Shown here piece after piece: positions 6,870 to 18,400 of a DNA stretch of 64,000 nt (position 1 is the first letter of the stretch; every line of letters begins with the position of its first letter). The translations under genes and the position numbers were made by a program. This DNA comes from Saprospiraceae bacterium (GTDB lineage: Bacteria > Bacteroidota > Bacteroidia > Chitinophagales > Saprospiraceae). The notes beneath the pieces were generated by a model. It was not told the DNA's origin and did no database searches. It saw only the letters and a program-made list of their open reading frames with translations. Location: contig JAHDGJ010000019.1 of assembly GCA_020627705.1 (NCBI GenBank), positions 1-64,000 on the forward strand. Reading direction: 5' to 3'.

Positions 6870-9800
6870 TTAAAAATTAAACCTGGTCAAAATACTCAAG
6901 GTATTTCCGTCTTTCGTAAAGCTATAATAAGGCTGGATAACAGCAAGTCCGAGAAAATCAAACCATACACCGAGTGTTTTGGAATTGTGCCAAGTATCCG
7001 AATTTTCATTAGTCATCCAAACCCTACCAACATCATAGCCACCAAGTATCCCTAGATCAAATGGTAATATTCCATTATTGAATTGAAACAATTTAATTCG
7101 CAAATCTACATTTTCGAAGAAAGACCGCTCTCCAATATATCGGTTGTTTCTGTAACCACGCAATCCTTTGGCGTTTCCTAAAGAAGGAAAAAGGAAAAAC
7201 AATTCTGGACCAAAACTACCCTTGGTATACGTATACCCAATACTGTTTGCCAAAACCACCTCCGGTTTTTTTAATAATGGAAAATATGTCCTCCATTGCA
7301 CTGAGGCGGAAAACAAATCCACACCTGTATCAAATTCGTTGAGGTAAGATAAGTCGAGGTCAAAATGAAAACCATTGGTTGGCTTATTTACCCGATCAAC
7401 AAAAGTAATTTTCATTGCCGCTGCAGCTCCAACAAAATATTGTCGTTCAAAAGGATTATAGTTGGCGCCCTGCGCAAAGTCTTTGATATACCTTTGCTCA
7501 TCATCCCCAGGTTCGTAAATGTTATAGGTCAAAAAATACGGACCACCGTTAAAATGCAAATGCTTGTTGTGTTTAAAGGTGACAAATGATTTTAACTCGA
7601 TATCATTCATTCTCACCCAATTGTAATTGTTGTCAGAGGCAGTATTGATGGACTCATTTCCAAATCCAAAAAAGTTTCTATTGACAGGAAAATCCATTCC
7701 AAAAGATGGTTCCAGATCTATTTTCCCCAAAGCATTGGGGAAATGGCCTTTGTAATCGAAGCGAAATGTTCCTTGCGTTATTGGGGCAGTAATTGCCGAA
7801 ATAGTATTCTTTGATTTATAAGGATGCGCACGCCAAGCATGGTTAATTTTACTGTAAGTGCCCCCAATCCAAAACCCATCTCTATTTAAATGAAATTTTG
7901 GCAAAAACAAGGGGACATCATACAAAAACTCAAATCGATCCCATTCGTTTACATCCAATTCATTCGATCGTTTGTCCTTTATTCTTCCACCATTTAAATC
8001 CATTCCATCCAATTCGTCATAAGCAGACACCACATTTTTTGTGGAAGCTTTAAAAACGTCGTCATTATCCTCTCCTCCAATAATCCGCACTTTTATTTTG
8101 CTCTCGAAATCTCCGTTTATTTCAAACTCATCTTTTCCTCTTAAGCCATATAATCGGATTTCTTTTGTTTCACTTGGTTTGAAAAGCCTATCATATTTTA
8201 AAATCTCACCACCCTTTTTATCCTTTATATAATGCTCCACAAGTATTTCTCCCCCTGCCTTATACTCTACTTTAAAAACATCCTTATGGTTGCTACCCAC
8301 AACTTCTACTTCTGTGCTTAGCAAATCATAAAACCGTTTCGAAATCGACAATAAATTATCACGTCTATTTTTAAGCTTGGAGTTTAGCTCCTCATCACTC
8401 ATCGATCGAATCTCGATGGGAAGATCCCGGCTCGAAGTTTTTATCACCTCATCGCTAAGTTTAGTTTGGAGTTCTTTAGTTATGGTTTCCCATTCGCTCC
8501 ATTCAAGCCCAGTTAAATACGAACGATCAAAATATTTTCCATTAAAACTGAGATTTTTTACGTCCTTGACATCATCGCCCATTGCTTTGTATTTGGCAAT
8601 TATAAACTTTGAAATAAAAGAAGGAATAGCTCCTTTAAATTTATAAAAAGCCAAATCGCGATCTCTTGGAATAGGGCGCCAGTAAGTCTTATCCTCCATT
8701 TTTACTTTGGCCCATCGCCATTGGTCATCGTGCCGATCCCAATCGTGAATCCAAAGGTCAAACAGCCTTGACTTTAAGGCCCATTTTTGGTCAACAAAAT
8801 GATGCTTCTTCTCGAGCAAGTTGACCCATAATTCGGAATAACTAATTATCTCATCGGAGCCTCCAAATAATTGTGTATCACTCCAATCCCCATCTGGCCT
8901 TTGCTCAAATAAATAAATGGATTCAGGGAAATATGGGTTGAATCCCTTCAATGCTTTTTGTCGCTTGAGAAAAACAAAATCTGGATCTGTATGATATACT
9001 TCTGCAGCCTGTGCCAATCGCGAAACGATCCAAGAACTGTATGGATGATAAGCGCTATTTTGATCTCTTAGAATGTTGATGATTTGGAGGTTCTTAAATT
9101 GCTCCGGAAGTCCTCTAGTAAAAACCTTATTTACTGATCTCAATACATACTGCTTATTTTGAGGCCCTTGTATACGCAAAGAATTAGAAGACATCCCGCC
9201 ACCACGCTTTAAAGCTTCCAAGCCACCCAATTCACTTTCAAAATCCAAAACACGCATGGTGACTGGCGTAGTCCACAAATCCCGATACTGGTCCCCCATC
9301 CAAAATCTTTTCCATTTGCTCGCCTTTTTATTTTCATCCGCTGCGATCAAAGTATCCGTTATGCTCACTGAAGGATATTCAACAAACCTCGTAGACTCAA
9401 AACCTTCAGAAGGGGCATACATTTGGGTTCTAAAAATAGAATAGGCTTTCCCCTTGGTATCGACTTGATAAAATTCGACCCAAGCTTCTTGATTTTGATA
9501 AAAATCTATTTTGGCAAAGCCCCTTTCTTCTTTTACAAATGTTGCCGACCCTTCGTTTTTGACATATGTGGTTTCTGATCCAGAGCCAGATACAATATAC
9601 TTTAGTTTGCCTTCATCGAAGTATTGTAAATTATGGTCATGCCCAGAGGCAAAAACCACTTTGCAATTATTCTTCAAAGCGATGGAAACAATGGCGTCCA
9701 TCATTTCTTCATTTATAGGATGGGAAATATCTTGCTTAGACCCTTGAACTTTTCTTGAGAGAGGATAAAAAGAACCCAATACTGGAAGAGGAATCCATAA

Positions 9801-10547
9801 TTTTTCATTGACTTCTCTCAACGGAAAAACATGTTGTTTAAACGAAAAATTCCCTCCATGATTCCCTTGAGACTTAACAGGATGGTGAAGCATGAGCACA
9901 ATTTGATCGTTTTTGTGTTCAATAAAAATCTCCTCCAAGGTTCTAATCAAATCAGCTCTGCTGTGAATGTCACAGCCATGATTGATGTTTTTTTCCAAAT
10001 CCCAATCATGCAACCACCATTGAGAATCCATAAAAACAAAAGCCAAATCTTTGTTGATCTTAATTACTTTAGGATCGGCACATGCGCGATTTGGGTAAAA
10101 ATGTACATCTTTAAATCCATCTCCTTTGCGCTCCAAAAACTTTTCTTGTCTCTTTACCGCCTTGACTCCGCCCTTTTGATGCCTATTCCAATCGTGATTG
10201 CCAGGAATAAAATAGGTGTGGCCATCGAAATATTGAGAAACTTTCATCTGAGCCTCAAGAATATCTTCTGCTAAATCCCTGTCTTTATGTTTCTTTTTGG
10301 GCAGTCCAGCGGGATAAATATTGTCACCTAAAAATGTCACACTTGTTGGATTCGCTTCTTTTTGTAAAAGAGTAATAAGCCCCTCAACCACGTAATTCTC
10401 CTTAGATTCAAGATTATCCAATCGACCCGCATCCCCAACCAGATATAGACTATGTTCCACTTCTTTTTTTGCGGAAGAAGACTGACCATACATTGAAGGA
10501 CACATTATAGAAATCACGAAAAAAGAAGTAATAATGGTGCGCAACAT
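6870..10547 (-). CDS. Metallophosphoesterase fused to a possible kinase-like domain and an Omp85/BamA-like barrel
   Basis: A 1,225-residue protein with signal peptide (MLRTIITSFFVISIMCPSMYGQ). Residues about 33-340 form a calcineurin-like/purple acid phosphatase domain with all metal motifs: GDAG (38-41), GDNIY (74-78), GNHDW (116-120), HHP near 220 and GHDH near 301-304. Residues about 440-660 contain QNKQYVLRSVNK, then DLWIHDWDRHDDQWRWA near 600 and WRPIPRDRDLAFYKFKG near 625. This resembles the catalytic loop and metal-binding Asp of PI4K/HipA/CotH-type kinase folds (inference). A beta-rich linker follows (755-860), then an outer-membrane barrel from about 875 with RGYRNNRYIG and a final strand ending in Phe (LSILTRFNF), as in BamA/TamA. 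The phosphatase should face the periplasm or outside. It lies 62 bp after the sugar dehydrogenase gene and may be co-transcribed with it. Confidence 0.85.
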   Translation of the reverse strand: MLRTIITSFFVISIMCPSMYGQSSSAKKEVEHSLYLVGDAGRLDNLESKENYVVEGLITLLQKEANPTSVTFLGDNIYPAGLPKKKHKDRDLAEDILEAQMKVSQYFDGHTYFIPGNHDWNRHQKGGVKAVKRQEKFLERKGDGFKDVHFYPNRACADPKVIKINKDLAFVFMDSQWWLHDWDLEKNINHGCDIHSRADLIRTLEEIFIEHKNDQIVLMLHHPVKSQGNHGGNFSFKQHVFPLREVNEKLWIPLPVLGSFYPLSRKVQGSKQDISHPINEEMMDAIVSIALKNNCKVVFASGHDHNLQYFDEGKLKYIVSGSGSETTYVKNEGSATFVKEERGFAKIDFYQNQEAWVEFYQVDTKGKAYSIFRTQMYAPSEGFESTRFVEYPSVSITDTLIAADENKKASKWKRFWMGDQYRDLWTTPVTMRVLDFESELGGLEALKRGGGMSSNSLRIQGPQNKQYVLRSVNKVFTRGLPEQFKNLQIINILRDQNSAYHPYSSWIVSRLAQAAEVYHTDPDFVFLKRQKALKGFNPYFPESIYLFEQRPDGDWSDTQLFGGSDEIISYSELWVNLLEKKHHFVDQKWALKSRLFDLWIHDWDRHDDQWRWAKVKMEDKTYWRPIPRDRDLAFYKFKGAIPSFISKFIIAKYKAMGDDVKDVKNLSFNGKYFDRSYLTGLEWSEWETITKELQTKLSDEVIKTSSRDLPIEIRSMSDEELNSKLKNRRDNLLSISKRFYDLLSTEVEVVGSNHKDVFKVEYKAGGEILVEHYIKDKKGGEILKYDRLFKPSETKEIRLYGLRGKDEFEINGDFESKIKVRIIGGEDNDDVFKASTKNVVSAYDELDGMDLNGGRIKDKRSNELDVNEWDRFEFLYDVPLFLPKFHLNRDGFWIGGTYSKINHAWRAHPYKSKNTISAITAPITQGTFRFDYKGHFPNALGKIDLEPSFGMDFPVNRNFFGFGNESINTASDNNYNWVRMNDIELKSFVTFKHNKHLHFNGGPYFLTYNIYEPGDDEQRYIKDFAQGANYNPFERQYFVGAAAAMKITFVDRVNKPTNGFHFDLDLSYLNEFDTGVDLFSASVQWRTYFPLLKKPEVVLANSIGYTYTKGSFGPELFFLFPSLGNAKGLRGYRNNRYIGERSFFENVDLRIKLFQFNNGILPFDLGILGGYDVGRVWMTNENSDTWHNSKTLGVWFDFLGLAVIQPYYSFTKDGNTLSILTRFNF

Positions 10548-10609
10548 TCAATGATAATTTTGGGTATACAACAACATCAAAGGTGACAAATTTGAGTTAG
10601 AATACTTGC

Positions 10610-11776
10610 TTACTCTGACGAATAACTCACTCTATATATACAATCGGCAAAATCATCGCTGATCAACATTGATCCATCGCCCATCCATTCGATATCCACA
10701 GGTCTTCCAAAGACTTCCTGTGTGTCGTGATCTACCCATCCATCAATAAACGGTTGATATTTTTTTGCTCGATGCTCTGCATCTAGCTCAACCATGCTTA
10801 TCTGATAGCCAATTTTCTTCGTTCGATTCCAAGAACCATGCTCTGCTATAAAGGCAACATCTAGTTGATAGTCTTTGGGGAACATAGTGCCCTTGCAGAA
10901 CTCAATTCCAAGGGGTGCACAATGCGGTCCTAAATTTTGAACAGGAGCAGTATAATCAGAACAATCCTTTCCTTCGCCAAATTCATCATCCAACAAATCA
11001 CCCTGATGGCAATATGGATAGCCAAAATGCACCCCATCTTCGGATGCATTGTTTAATTCGCATGCAGGTCGATCATCTCCCCAATGGTCACGATTGTTAT
11101 CAGTTATCCACAAATCTTTTGTTTTGGGGTGCCAAGTAAATCCTACGGTATTTCGTATCCCAGCATGTACGATCTCCAAATTAGTGCCATCAAGATCCAT
11201 TCTGGTAAGGGATGCAAAAATGGGGTCTTTGCTTTCGCAAATATTGCATGGTGCACCAACAGGCACATATAACTTACCATCCGGACCAATGTCTATGTAT
11301 TTCCACCCGTGATGTTTTTCGGTCGGATATTGATCATAAATGATTAGAGGTTTGCCGGGGTTGCTCAGTTTTTCTTCGATGTTTTCAAATTTTAAAATTC
11401 TATTTACTTCGGCCACATATAAATCTCCTTTATGAAAAACCACACCATTTGGCATGTTTCCTCCTTCGAGCAAAACAAATTTTGATTCCGCAAAATTGTC
11501 GCCATCCTTATCCTGAAGTGCATATACCTTATCTCCTCCTCGATTGCCGACAAACAAGGTTCCACTTGGACTCATACTTAAGGATCGCGCATTTTCTACC
11601 TCTTTGGCGTAATAGTCTATACTAAATCCCTGAGGCACATTAAGAAAATCCAACTCTTTGTTACTCTTTGCCTCTATGGCAGGAACATTCTCACTTTCCT
11701 GATCATTATTTTTCTTTTGGCTCGAGCAAGCTAAAAGACCAAACCAACACAAGACTAAAAAGTAAAAGGACTTCAT
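10610..11776 (-). CDS. PQQ-type sugar (sorbosone) dehydrogenase lipoprotein
   Basis: A 388-residue lipoprotein of the glucose/sorbosone dehydrogenase beta-propeller family, which oxidises sugars with PQQ in the periplasm. The signal sequence MKSFYFLVLCWFGLLACSS has a standard lipobox LLAC with Cys at residue 17. Family landmarks are NVPQGFSIDYYAKEVENARS near the start, GTLFVGNRGGDKVYAL, HHGWKYIDIGPDGKLYVPVG, NTVGFTWHPKTKDLWITDNN with DHWGDDRPACELN, FIAEHGSWNR and GRPVDIEWMGDGSMLISDD. All six propeller sections seem present and the length is normal. Several Cys (CNIC, SDYTAP region, CAPLGIEFC) suggest disulfides. The true substrate and cofactor use are not settled by the sequence. It lies downstream of the terminator of giant gene A, so it has its own promoter, and upstream of the phosphoesterase gene. 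Confidence 0.88.
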   Translation of the reverse strand: MKSFYFLVLCWFGLLACSSQKKNNDQESENVPAIEAKSNKELDFLNVPQGFSIDYYAKEVENARSLSMSPSGTLFVGNRGGDKVYALQDKDGDNFAESKFVLLEGGNMPNGVVFHKGDLYVAEVNRILKFENIEEKLSNPGKPLIIYDQYPTEKHHGWKYIDIGPDGKLYVPVGAPCNICESKDPIFASLTRMDLDGTNLEIVHAGIRNTVGFTWHPKTKDLWITDNNRDHWGDDRPACELNNASEDGVHFGYPYCHQGDLLDDEFGEGKDCSDYTAPVQNLGPHCAPLGIEFCKGTMFPKDYQLDVAFIAEHGSWNRTKKIGYQISMVELDAEHRAKKYQPFIDGWVDHDTQEVFGRPVDIEWMGDGSMLISDDFADCIYRVSYSSE

Positions 11777-11971
11777 TTTCTATAATTTTGAAAAATCACA
11801 ATCTACAAATTTATAGTACAATCAATTAAACAAGTCCATTTAAAACTCAACTAGTGTTTATTCGTACTCTTCAAATCTGCAAATAAAAAAGGGCACTTTC
11901 CGTAAGGAAAGCACCCTTTTAATTTTATAACGTATAGCTCAGAATTACTTCCTACGCTATCTCTCCATTAT
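11777..11971. other. Intergenic region: dehydrogenase promoter side and gene A 3' untranslated region
   Basis: A 195-bp AT-rich spacer. The right part holds the 3' untranslated end and terminator of gene A (11887-11920). The left 110 bp must carry the promoter of the sugar dehydrogenase gene; I see no clear TAnnTTTG match. No small gene is apparent, and the 28-bp repeat found before the T9SS genes is absent here. Confidence 0.6.
11887..11920 (-). terminator. Rho-independent terminator after giant gene A
   Basis: A 15-bp stem with a 4-base loop, followed on the minus strand by a run of U. Read as minus-strand RNA, all 15 pairs form, two of them G-U wobbles. Read as plus-strand RNA, those two positions are C-A mismatches, so the hairpin is built for leftward transcription. 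It lies about 50 bases after the gene A stop. The same hairpin occurs after gene B. Confidence 0.9.
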
Positions 11972-12424
11972 CTATTCGTCGTCATCGTCATCTTCTTGAC
12001 CGTCGATCACAACCAACTTCTTATTGTACCCAGTATCGCCTATCTTCACTACCAAAGTGTACATTCCTGCTGGTAAATCAGTTACGTTCAATTTCTCCGT
12101 GTGACTTCCAATTCCTAAGCTTCTGTTGATCAATCCACCTCTTAACATCTTTCCGCTCGCATCCCAGATACTTACATTAACCAAATCTTCTCTGCTCATT
12201 TCGATGTCTAAGTTAACTTCATCAACCGCTGGGTTTGGATAAAGCTCTAAGCCATCTTTGGGCTCTCCCTCGATTCGGATACTGATCGTCTTGCTGTAGC
12301 TAAACTCACCATTTAGATCTACTTGCTTCAATCTGTAATAGTATGTTCCGCCTTGCTCGATATCATAATCTCTAGCATCATATGTCTCAACAGTACTTGA
12401 GTTACCTGCCGCAATCACTTTTCC
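11887..12424 (-). repeat. Copy 1 of a 538-bp duplicated gene end (3' end of A)
   Basis: This stretch covers the terminator, the 3' untranslated region and the last 151 codons of gene A. It aligns without gaps to 29441-29978 at the end of gene B. Bases 12111-12424 (314 bp) are identical to 29665-29978; the remaining 224 bp differ at 14 positions by my count. Just upstream in the gene (beyond 12424) the proteins remain alike but the DNA differs at many third codon positions. Confidence 0.95.
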
Positions 12425-15400
12425 TATTTGGACAAAGTCTGTGGTATTGTTTATTGATCTTTCTATATCAAAATGACTACTGTTTACTTCGCTTGCCGTG
12501 CTCCAATCCAATTGATTAAAGTTTTCTATGTTTCGAACAGTGAATTCTAAGAACTCGACAGGCACGACTACTCCTATGTAAAATCCAGCGTCCACGTAAG
12601 GAATCTCGTCTCCTGGATTGAGCGAATAACTAGCGGTCGTATTAAATCCATTTGAACCATCCACGTCGCTATCCATTTGCTCGTTACCTGTATTCGGCGT
12701 TGTAATGATAAAGTTTTGTGTATTGGGTGGACTAAACTTCAGATAATATTCATTTTTACCTAAATAATCTATCATATAGCTTCCGTTAGCATCCGTCACA
12801 TCACTATTAATCATTTGGCCATTTGTGTCAAAGGCTTGCACTGTTACCCCTTGTATTCCGTTTTCTCCTGTAGATTGTAATCCGTCCTGATTCGAATCTT
12901 CCCAAACCCTATTTCCTATCATAGCCTGAGGATAATATCCGCCTCCGATATTACATAACTCAGTAAAGCTGCAATCAATGGTAAATGCTCCAGTTCGTTG
13001 ATCAAATGTTAGGTCACTATCGAGCAAACTTTCACCAGGTGAAGTAATAGCTAGATTTGCGTTGGGCCCGACATCCTTAACAGCTGGCACCAAACCATAC
13101 CCCGGAAGATCCACTCTAATTTCATAGGTTCCAGGAGGAGCGCAGAATTTAAAATATCCGTCATCCGAAGGAGTACCTGGCTTGTGACCCGTAAGGATTG
13201 TTTCATATAACTCCCAAGTACCATTTTTCAATCTCCACAAATTAACCGGCAATCCGTTGATTCCATTTTCAAAACCATCGAATACATCGTTTTCATTGAT
13301 GTCATACCATACTCTTTCTCCAATAGGGATGCACTTATATAGACCTGCATCAAAATCTCCTGGATCACATGGCCCGCCACCGATAGAGGCTACTTGCGAG
13401 CTGTTTATTCCATGAAATTCATTAATGTCACTATCTAAATGAAGGAAAACACCTTCTCTAAATTCAGTAAATAGGTAATCTTCTGGCTTATTCACAATAA
13501 CATAATAGCTCCCTGGCGTAAGATTATTAATGAGATAGAATCCATTACTATCTGTAACATCACTTCCGACATACACACCATCTTCCGTAAAAGCATCGAC
13601 TGTTATTCCTTCCATTCCTGCACCAAACTCATTTCTTATTCCATCGCCATTACAATCATTCCAAACCACTCCGCACAGCTGACCGACTACTATGACATCT
13701 GCTACATCATTATCATCTTCGTCGTCTCCATTGGGTATGGCATGTTCATCAATGACATTATCATCAGGACCTCCAGGTACGACATCATTGTCATTGTCAG
13801 GATCATTGTCCAAGGTAGAATCTATGTCTTGAGCAAATCCATCCGTAGGATCATTATTATCATCTGCTCTACTTATCTCCGCCTCGTTTACCCAAACACT
13901 CAAATCCAAACCACCTGGAATAACAATTTCTAAATAAAGCGAGATGGTTGTGCTGTCTCCAGCTGCTAAAGGACCAGAATAATTATATGCGGCGTTCGAA
14001 CCAACTGTATACCACCCAGCATTAATACCACCGGCATTAAACAAATATCCAGTGTTTAGGTAATCTGTAATTTCGATATTATATGCGTCCACTGTACCTT
14101 GATTAAACAATTCGATTTCAAACTCAACGATGTCTCCTGCATTATACGGCCCAGTAGATGGCACTGTTTTTCTTAATGCAAGATCAAATATTTGAACCTC
14201 TTCAGGATCATGATCGTCTTCATCAATAATTCCAGGATCAGAAATTACATTGTCTTGATTTGGATCATTGGGCGTACCTCCAATGTCATTTGTGTTGTCA
14301 TCATCTGATTGACTATCGATGTCTACTGGCTCACCTGTTGTTGTTGGGTCTAAATCATCCGCACTCTCAATTTCCGCATAATTAACATATGCTTCTTGAG
14401 CTAAACAGCTCTCCAGTCTTAGAACCAAAGGAATGGAGATCATGTCTCCAGGTTGTAAGACCCCTCCATAAACCACTGAAATTTCATTTGTTCCGATATC
14501 AAATGTCCATCCTTCAGCCACGTTTACGGCATTTCCAGATTCAAAAATCAAACCGCATGGAAGCGTATCAGTCACCACAATATTTGTGGCATCCTCATTT
14601 CCTTGATTGAATACCTCGATATCAAAATACTGAAGGCCACCATAAACATATTGTGAAGCGGCTTGGTCATGTAATTTCCTCAATGCCAAGTCAAATATGT
14701 ATGGTCCCGCTGGATCATGGTCGTCTTCGTCTTCTCCAAAATATGGACCGCCCTCCGTAATCACATCATCTTCTGCATCACCTACCATCACAGGATTATC
14801 ATTAGAATCATCACTGTCCGGAGTACTGTCTACATCCTCTCCAGATTTATCCACTCCATTTACATCTTCCATATAATTAATCTCAGCATAATTGTCCCAA
14901 TCTTTATACCCCCCTGTCGTTTGCTCTAGTCTAAGTTTTAAATTTAAAGTTTGAGAACTTGCAGGCGCCAATGGTCCTCCTAGCTCATTATACTCTAGCA
15001 AGCCAGGAGAAACTTGAGACCATAACGGATCATTGAGAGCAACATCAAACGTATAACCAACCGGCATATAATCATTGATCTCAATATTGTAGAGATCAAT
15101 ATTTCCTTGATTAAAAATTTCAATTTCAAAATCCAAGACTTGACCATACATATAGGGTTCTGGAGTCTCCAAGGTTTTTCTTAAGGCTAAATCAACAATC
15201 TCAATGTCTCCACAATCAAACTCAATTTCTTCTGGAGTGCCATCATTGGAGCGATCTAAATACGACTCGTTATACAACCCTTCCCCTTTTTGCGGTACAC
15301 CATTTGGATCTGTTGTTCCGCACCAAACGTAAAGTTCGTCTCCTACTGTTTCTGGATCACTCAAATTGATTGAAACATTGAAGTTAACAAAATAGCAATG

Positions 15401-18400
15401 CGTGGAATCGTAATCAAGTACCTGATCATCAGCCAAAATGTATTGGTCGGGGCCGGGAACTATGCCTCCAAATACTCCACCATTACCATCGTCAATATCA
15501 CTAGTATAACTTACTTCGTTTATGACAAAATCATCATCAAAATATGGGATATCCCATAAGTCATAGGCTCCTAAATCTCCACCTACATTACTTACCGTAA
15601 TTTTAAATTGTGCATCATACGTACGATCTGCATTACGAGTATATCCTAAAAATTCCTTTTCATGCGTGATGTAAGGAATATCACCGCAAACTGTATCACG
15701 AGCATCTGGGATATTATCCTGATTTACATCCAATAGTGACTCATTAAACAAAGCCTGCCCTGGTGCCAAGCCCACAGGTGGCGTTTGAATGTTTCCACAT
15801 TTAGTATACATCGCATCCCCTGGCGTATCCGGATCTTTCAAGTCTACGATTGTACAAACCGTGAGGATATAAGTATGCGATCCAAACCCAGCGATTAATT
15901 CTTGGTTTCCTAACTGCCAACCATCCGCAGGAATTGTAGTCGGTAATGGTGTCAAGGAATGTACACTCGAACTGTACTCTGCGCTTAAGATTACAAAATC
16001 ATCATCAAATGCTGGGATATCCCAAAGTGAATATCTACCCACGTTGTTGCCTGTATTCCATACTCTGATATTATATTCTGTACAATAACTGTCGTCCGGA
16101 TTTTGTGTTATTCTTTGAATTGTTTTCTCATGCTTTATTCCAATGACTTCAACTTTAAATTCGCAGGTATTGGTGTTTCCATTTTCATCCGTTACTACAT
16201 AACTAACATAAGAAAAGCCCGCATCAAAAGATTCCGTTTGTGAGGCACCAGGAACGACATCATCAAATGTTGTCACGTCCCAGCTTGGCGCCATAATCTG
16301 AGCATCTAATTGTGCAATGCCACAATTGTCTGTTGGCTCAGGATGAGTCCATTCAAATGAAGCAACACAAATTCCATTCACTTCATCGGTGGCAATCAAA
16401 GTCGTATCGTTTGGACAGACAATCTCTGGAAGTTCTTCATCAACAACCAAAACATCAAAGCAGCAAGAAGCACTATTGTTGCTCGGATCAGTAATCGTAT
16501 AACACACTGTACTCAGGCCAAGTTGGAAAGTTTCTCCTTCTACATTTCCGCTTCCACTAGAAACTGTAGCGCCTGATATGGTGTAATCAATGGTCTGATT
16601 TGGACAATTTTCAATACTTAATGAAGGATTAACTTGATCATCACTCACCCATGTACACTGACCTACATCAGTGTTTACCTCTACAATATTTGATGGACAA
16701 AGAATCGTTGGGACATCCGAATCAATTACTGTAATTGTAAATTGACATATGGCCGTATTTCCACAATCATCTACTGCCAAATACTCTATAATTGTTTCAC
16801 CTACTGGAAATTCTGAACCCGAAGGAAGACCACTCGTTTGCGAAACTTGTACCTCACAATTATCATCTGCGACAGGTGCCGAAAAAATTGGATTTGCACC
16901 ACATAGGTCGACATCTACGTTTACAATGAGATCTTCAGGACAATTTAAAAAGACTGGATCCGTCGTATCAACCATGAAAATTTGAGCCTCACAGGAACTT
17001 GTATTTCCACATTCATCCGTCGCAGTAAATACAACACCAAGACTCTCACTCATGTCGCAAGAAAGATCTGGCAAAGTCATGGGTGCTTCATAACTCAAAA
17101 TAACTTCACTGCAGTCAAATCGATCTGAAGCTGATGCGGATTGCAACCAAGATTGTAGGGCTACTGCATTATCTGAATTTCCGCATTCTAAAACCAAAGA
17201 TTCAGGGCATGTTATAAAAGGTGCACTTTGATCAAGTGTTTGATAATCCGAAAATGCGGTTGATGTATTTCCACACTCATCCGTCGCAGTAAATAAATAT
17301 CGCTCATAAAATGTTGAACCACATCCCAAATTGGTATCCCACAAAACATATGTAACAGCAGCAGTCCCACAGACATCGGTGGCACTAGCTGTAGCTAACC
17401 ATTGAGATACAGTAACAGCAATATTATTGCATTCTTCAACAATGGGGTCTGGTTCATTTAAAACTGGTGAAGTGGTATCTACGATCACCAATGAAGCAGC
17501 AGTAGTACTTGTATTACCACAATTGTCCTCAACAGTAAAAATATAAGTAGTTGTTCCTGTACCTCCACAGCCATTAGCTGTAACACTCTCTTCATAAGAC
17601 CACGTTAATTCCTCATCGCTACAATTATCATTTGCCGAAGCACCACCATTACTTATTAACCAAGCTTCTACATCTGCAACTGCTCCACACTCTACAACTA
17701 AATCTTCTGCCGGAGTATCAATTTCTGGATCTTCATTATCAACTATGGTAACAGTCCGAGTTAGAGCAGTTCGGTTCCCACAATCGTCCTCTGTGGCAAA
17801 TTCATAATGTGTAGTATTTGTTAAGCCGCACTCTTCCTCAACCAGAACAATCGAGTTTGTAACAACAGCTATCCCGTTGCAGGCATCAATTGCACTGGCG
17901 CCATTCATCCAAATGGTAATAAAGAAAGGATTAAAAGGATCCCCACAATCCAAAACTAAATTTTCAGGCACCATTAATACTGGAGGAGTTGTATCCTCTA
18001 TACGGAAAGTTGCTGTTGTTTCATTTGTGTTAGCACATTCGTCTGTTACGGTAAAGGTCACTTCAATTTCTGAAGTCCCAGCACAAATCGAGTTAACCGC
18101 GCCAGTAAAATCATTACTCCAAGAAACATTATCACCACAGTTGTCGCTGGCCGTTGCTCCTGCATTGCCATTTAACCAGCCTTGAAGCAACACGCTTTGA
18201 TTGCTTCCGTCGCATTCAATCGTTAAGTTTTGAGCTTCCGTATCAATTGCTGGATCCATGTTATCCACGGTCATATATGTAGCAGTACAAGTACTAGTAT
18301 TACCGGCCAAATCTGTTACCGTATATAAATAAGTTCTTTCGAAAGTCTCTCCGCAACTTGATAAATCAGTTAACAGTAAAGTATCAACATCTAATACTGC

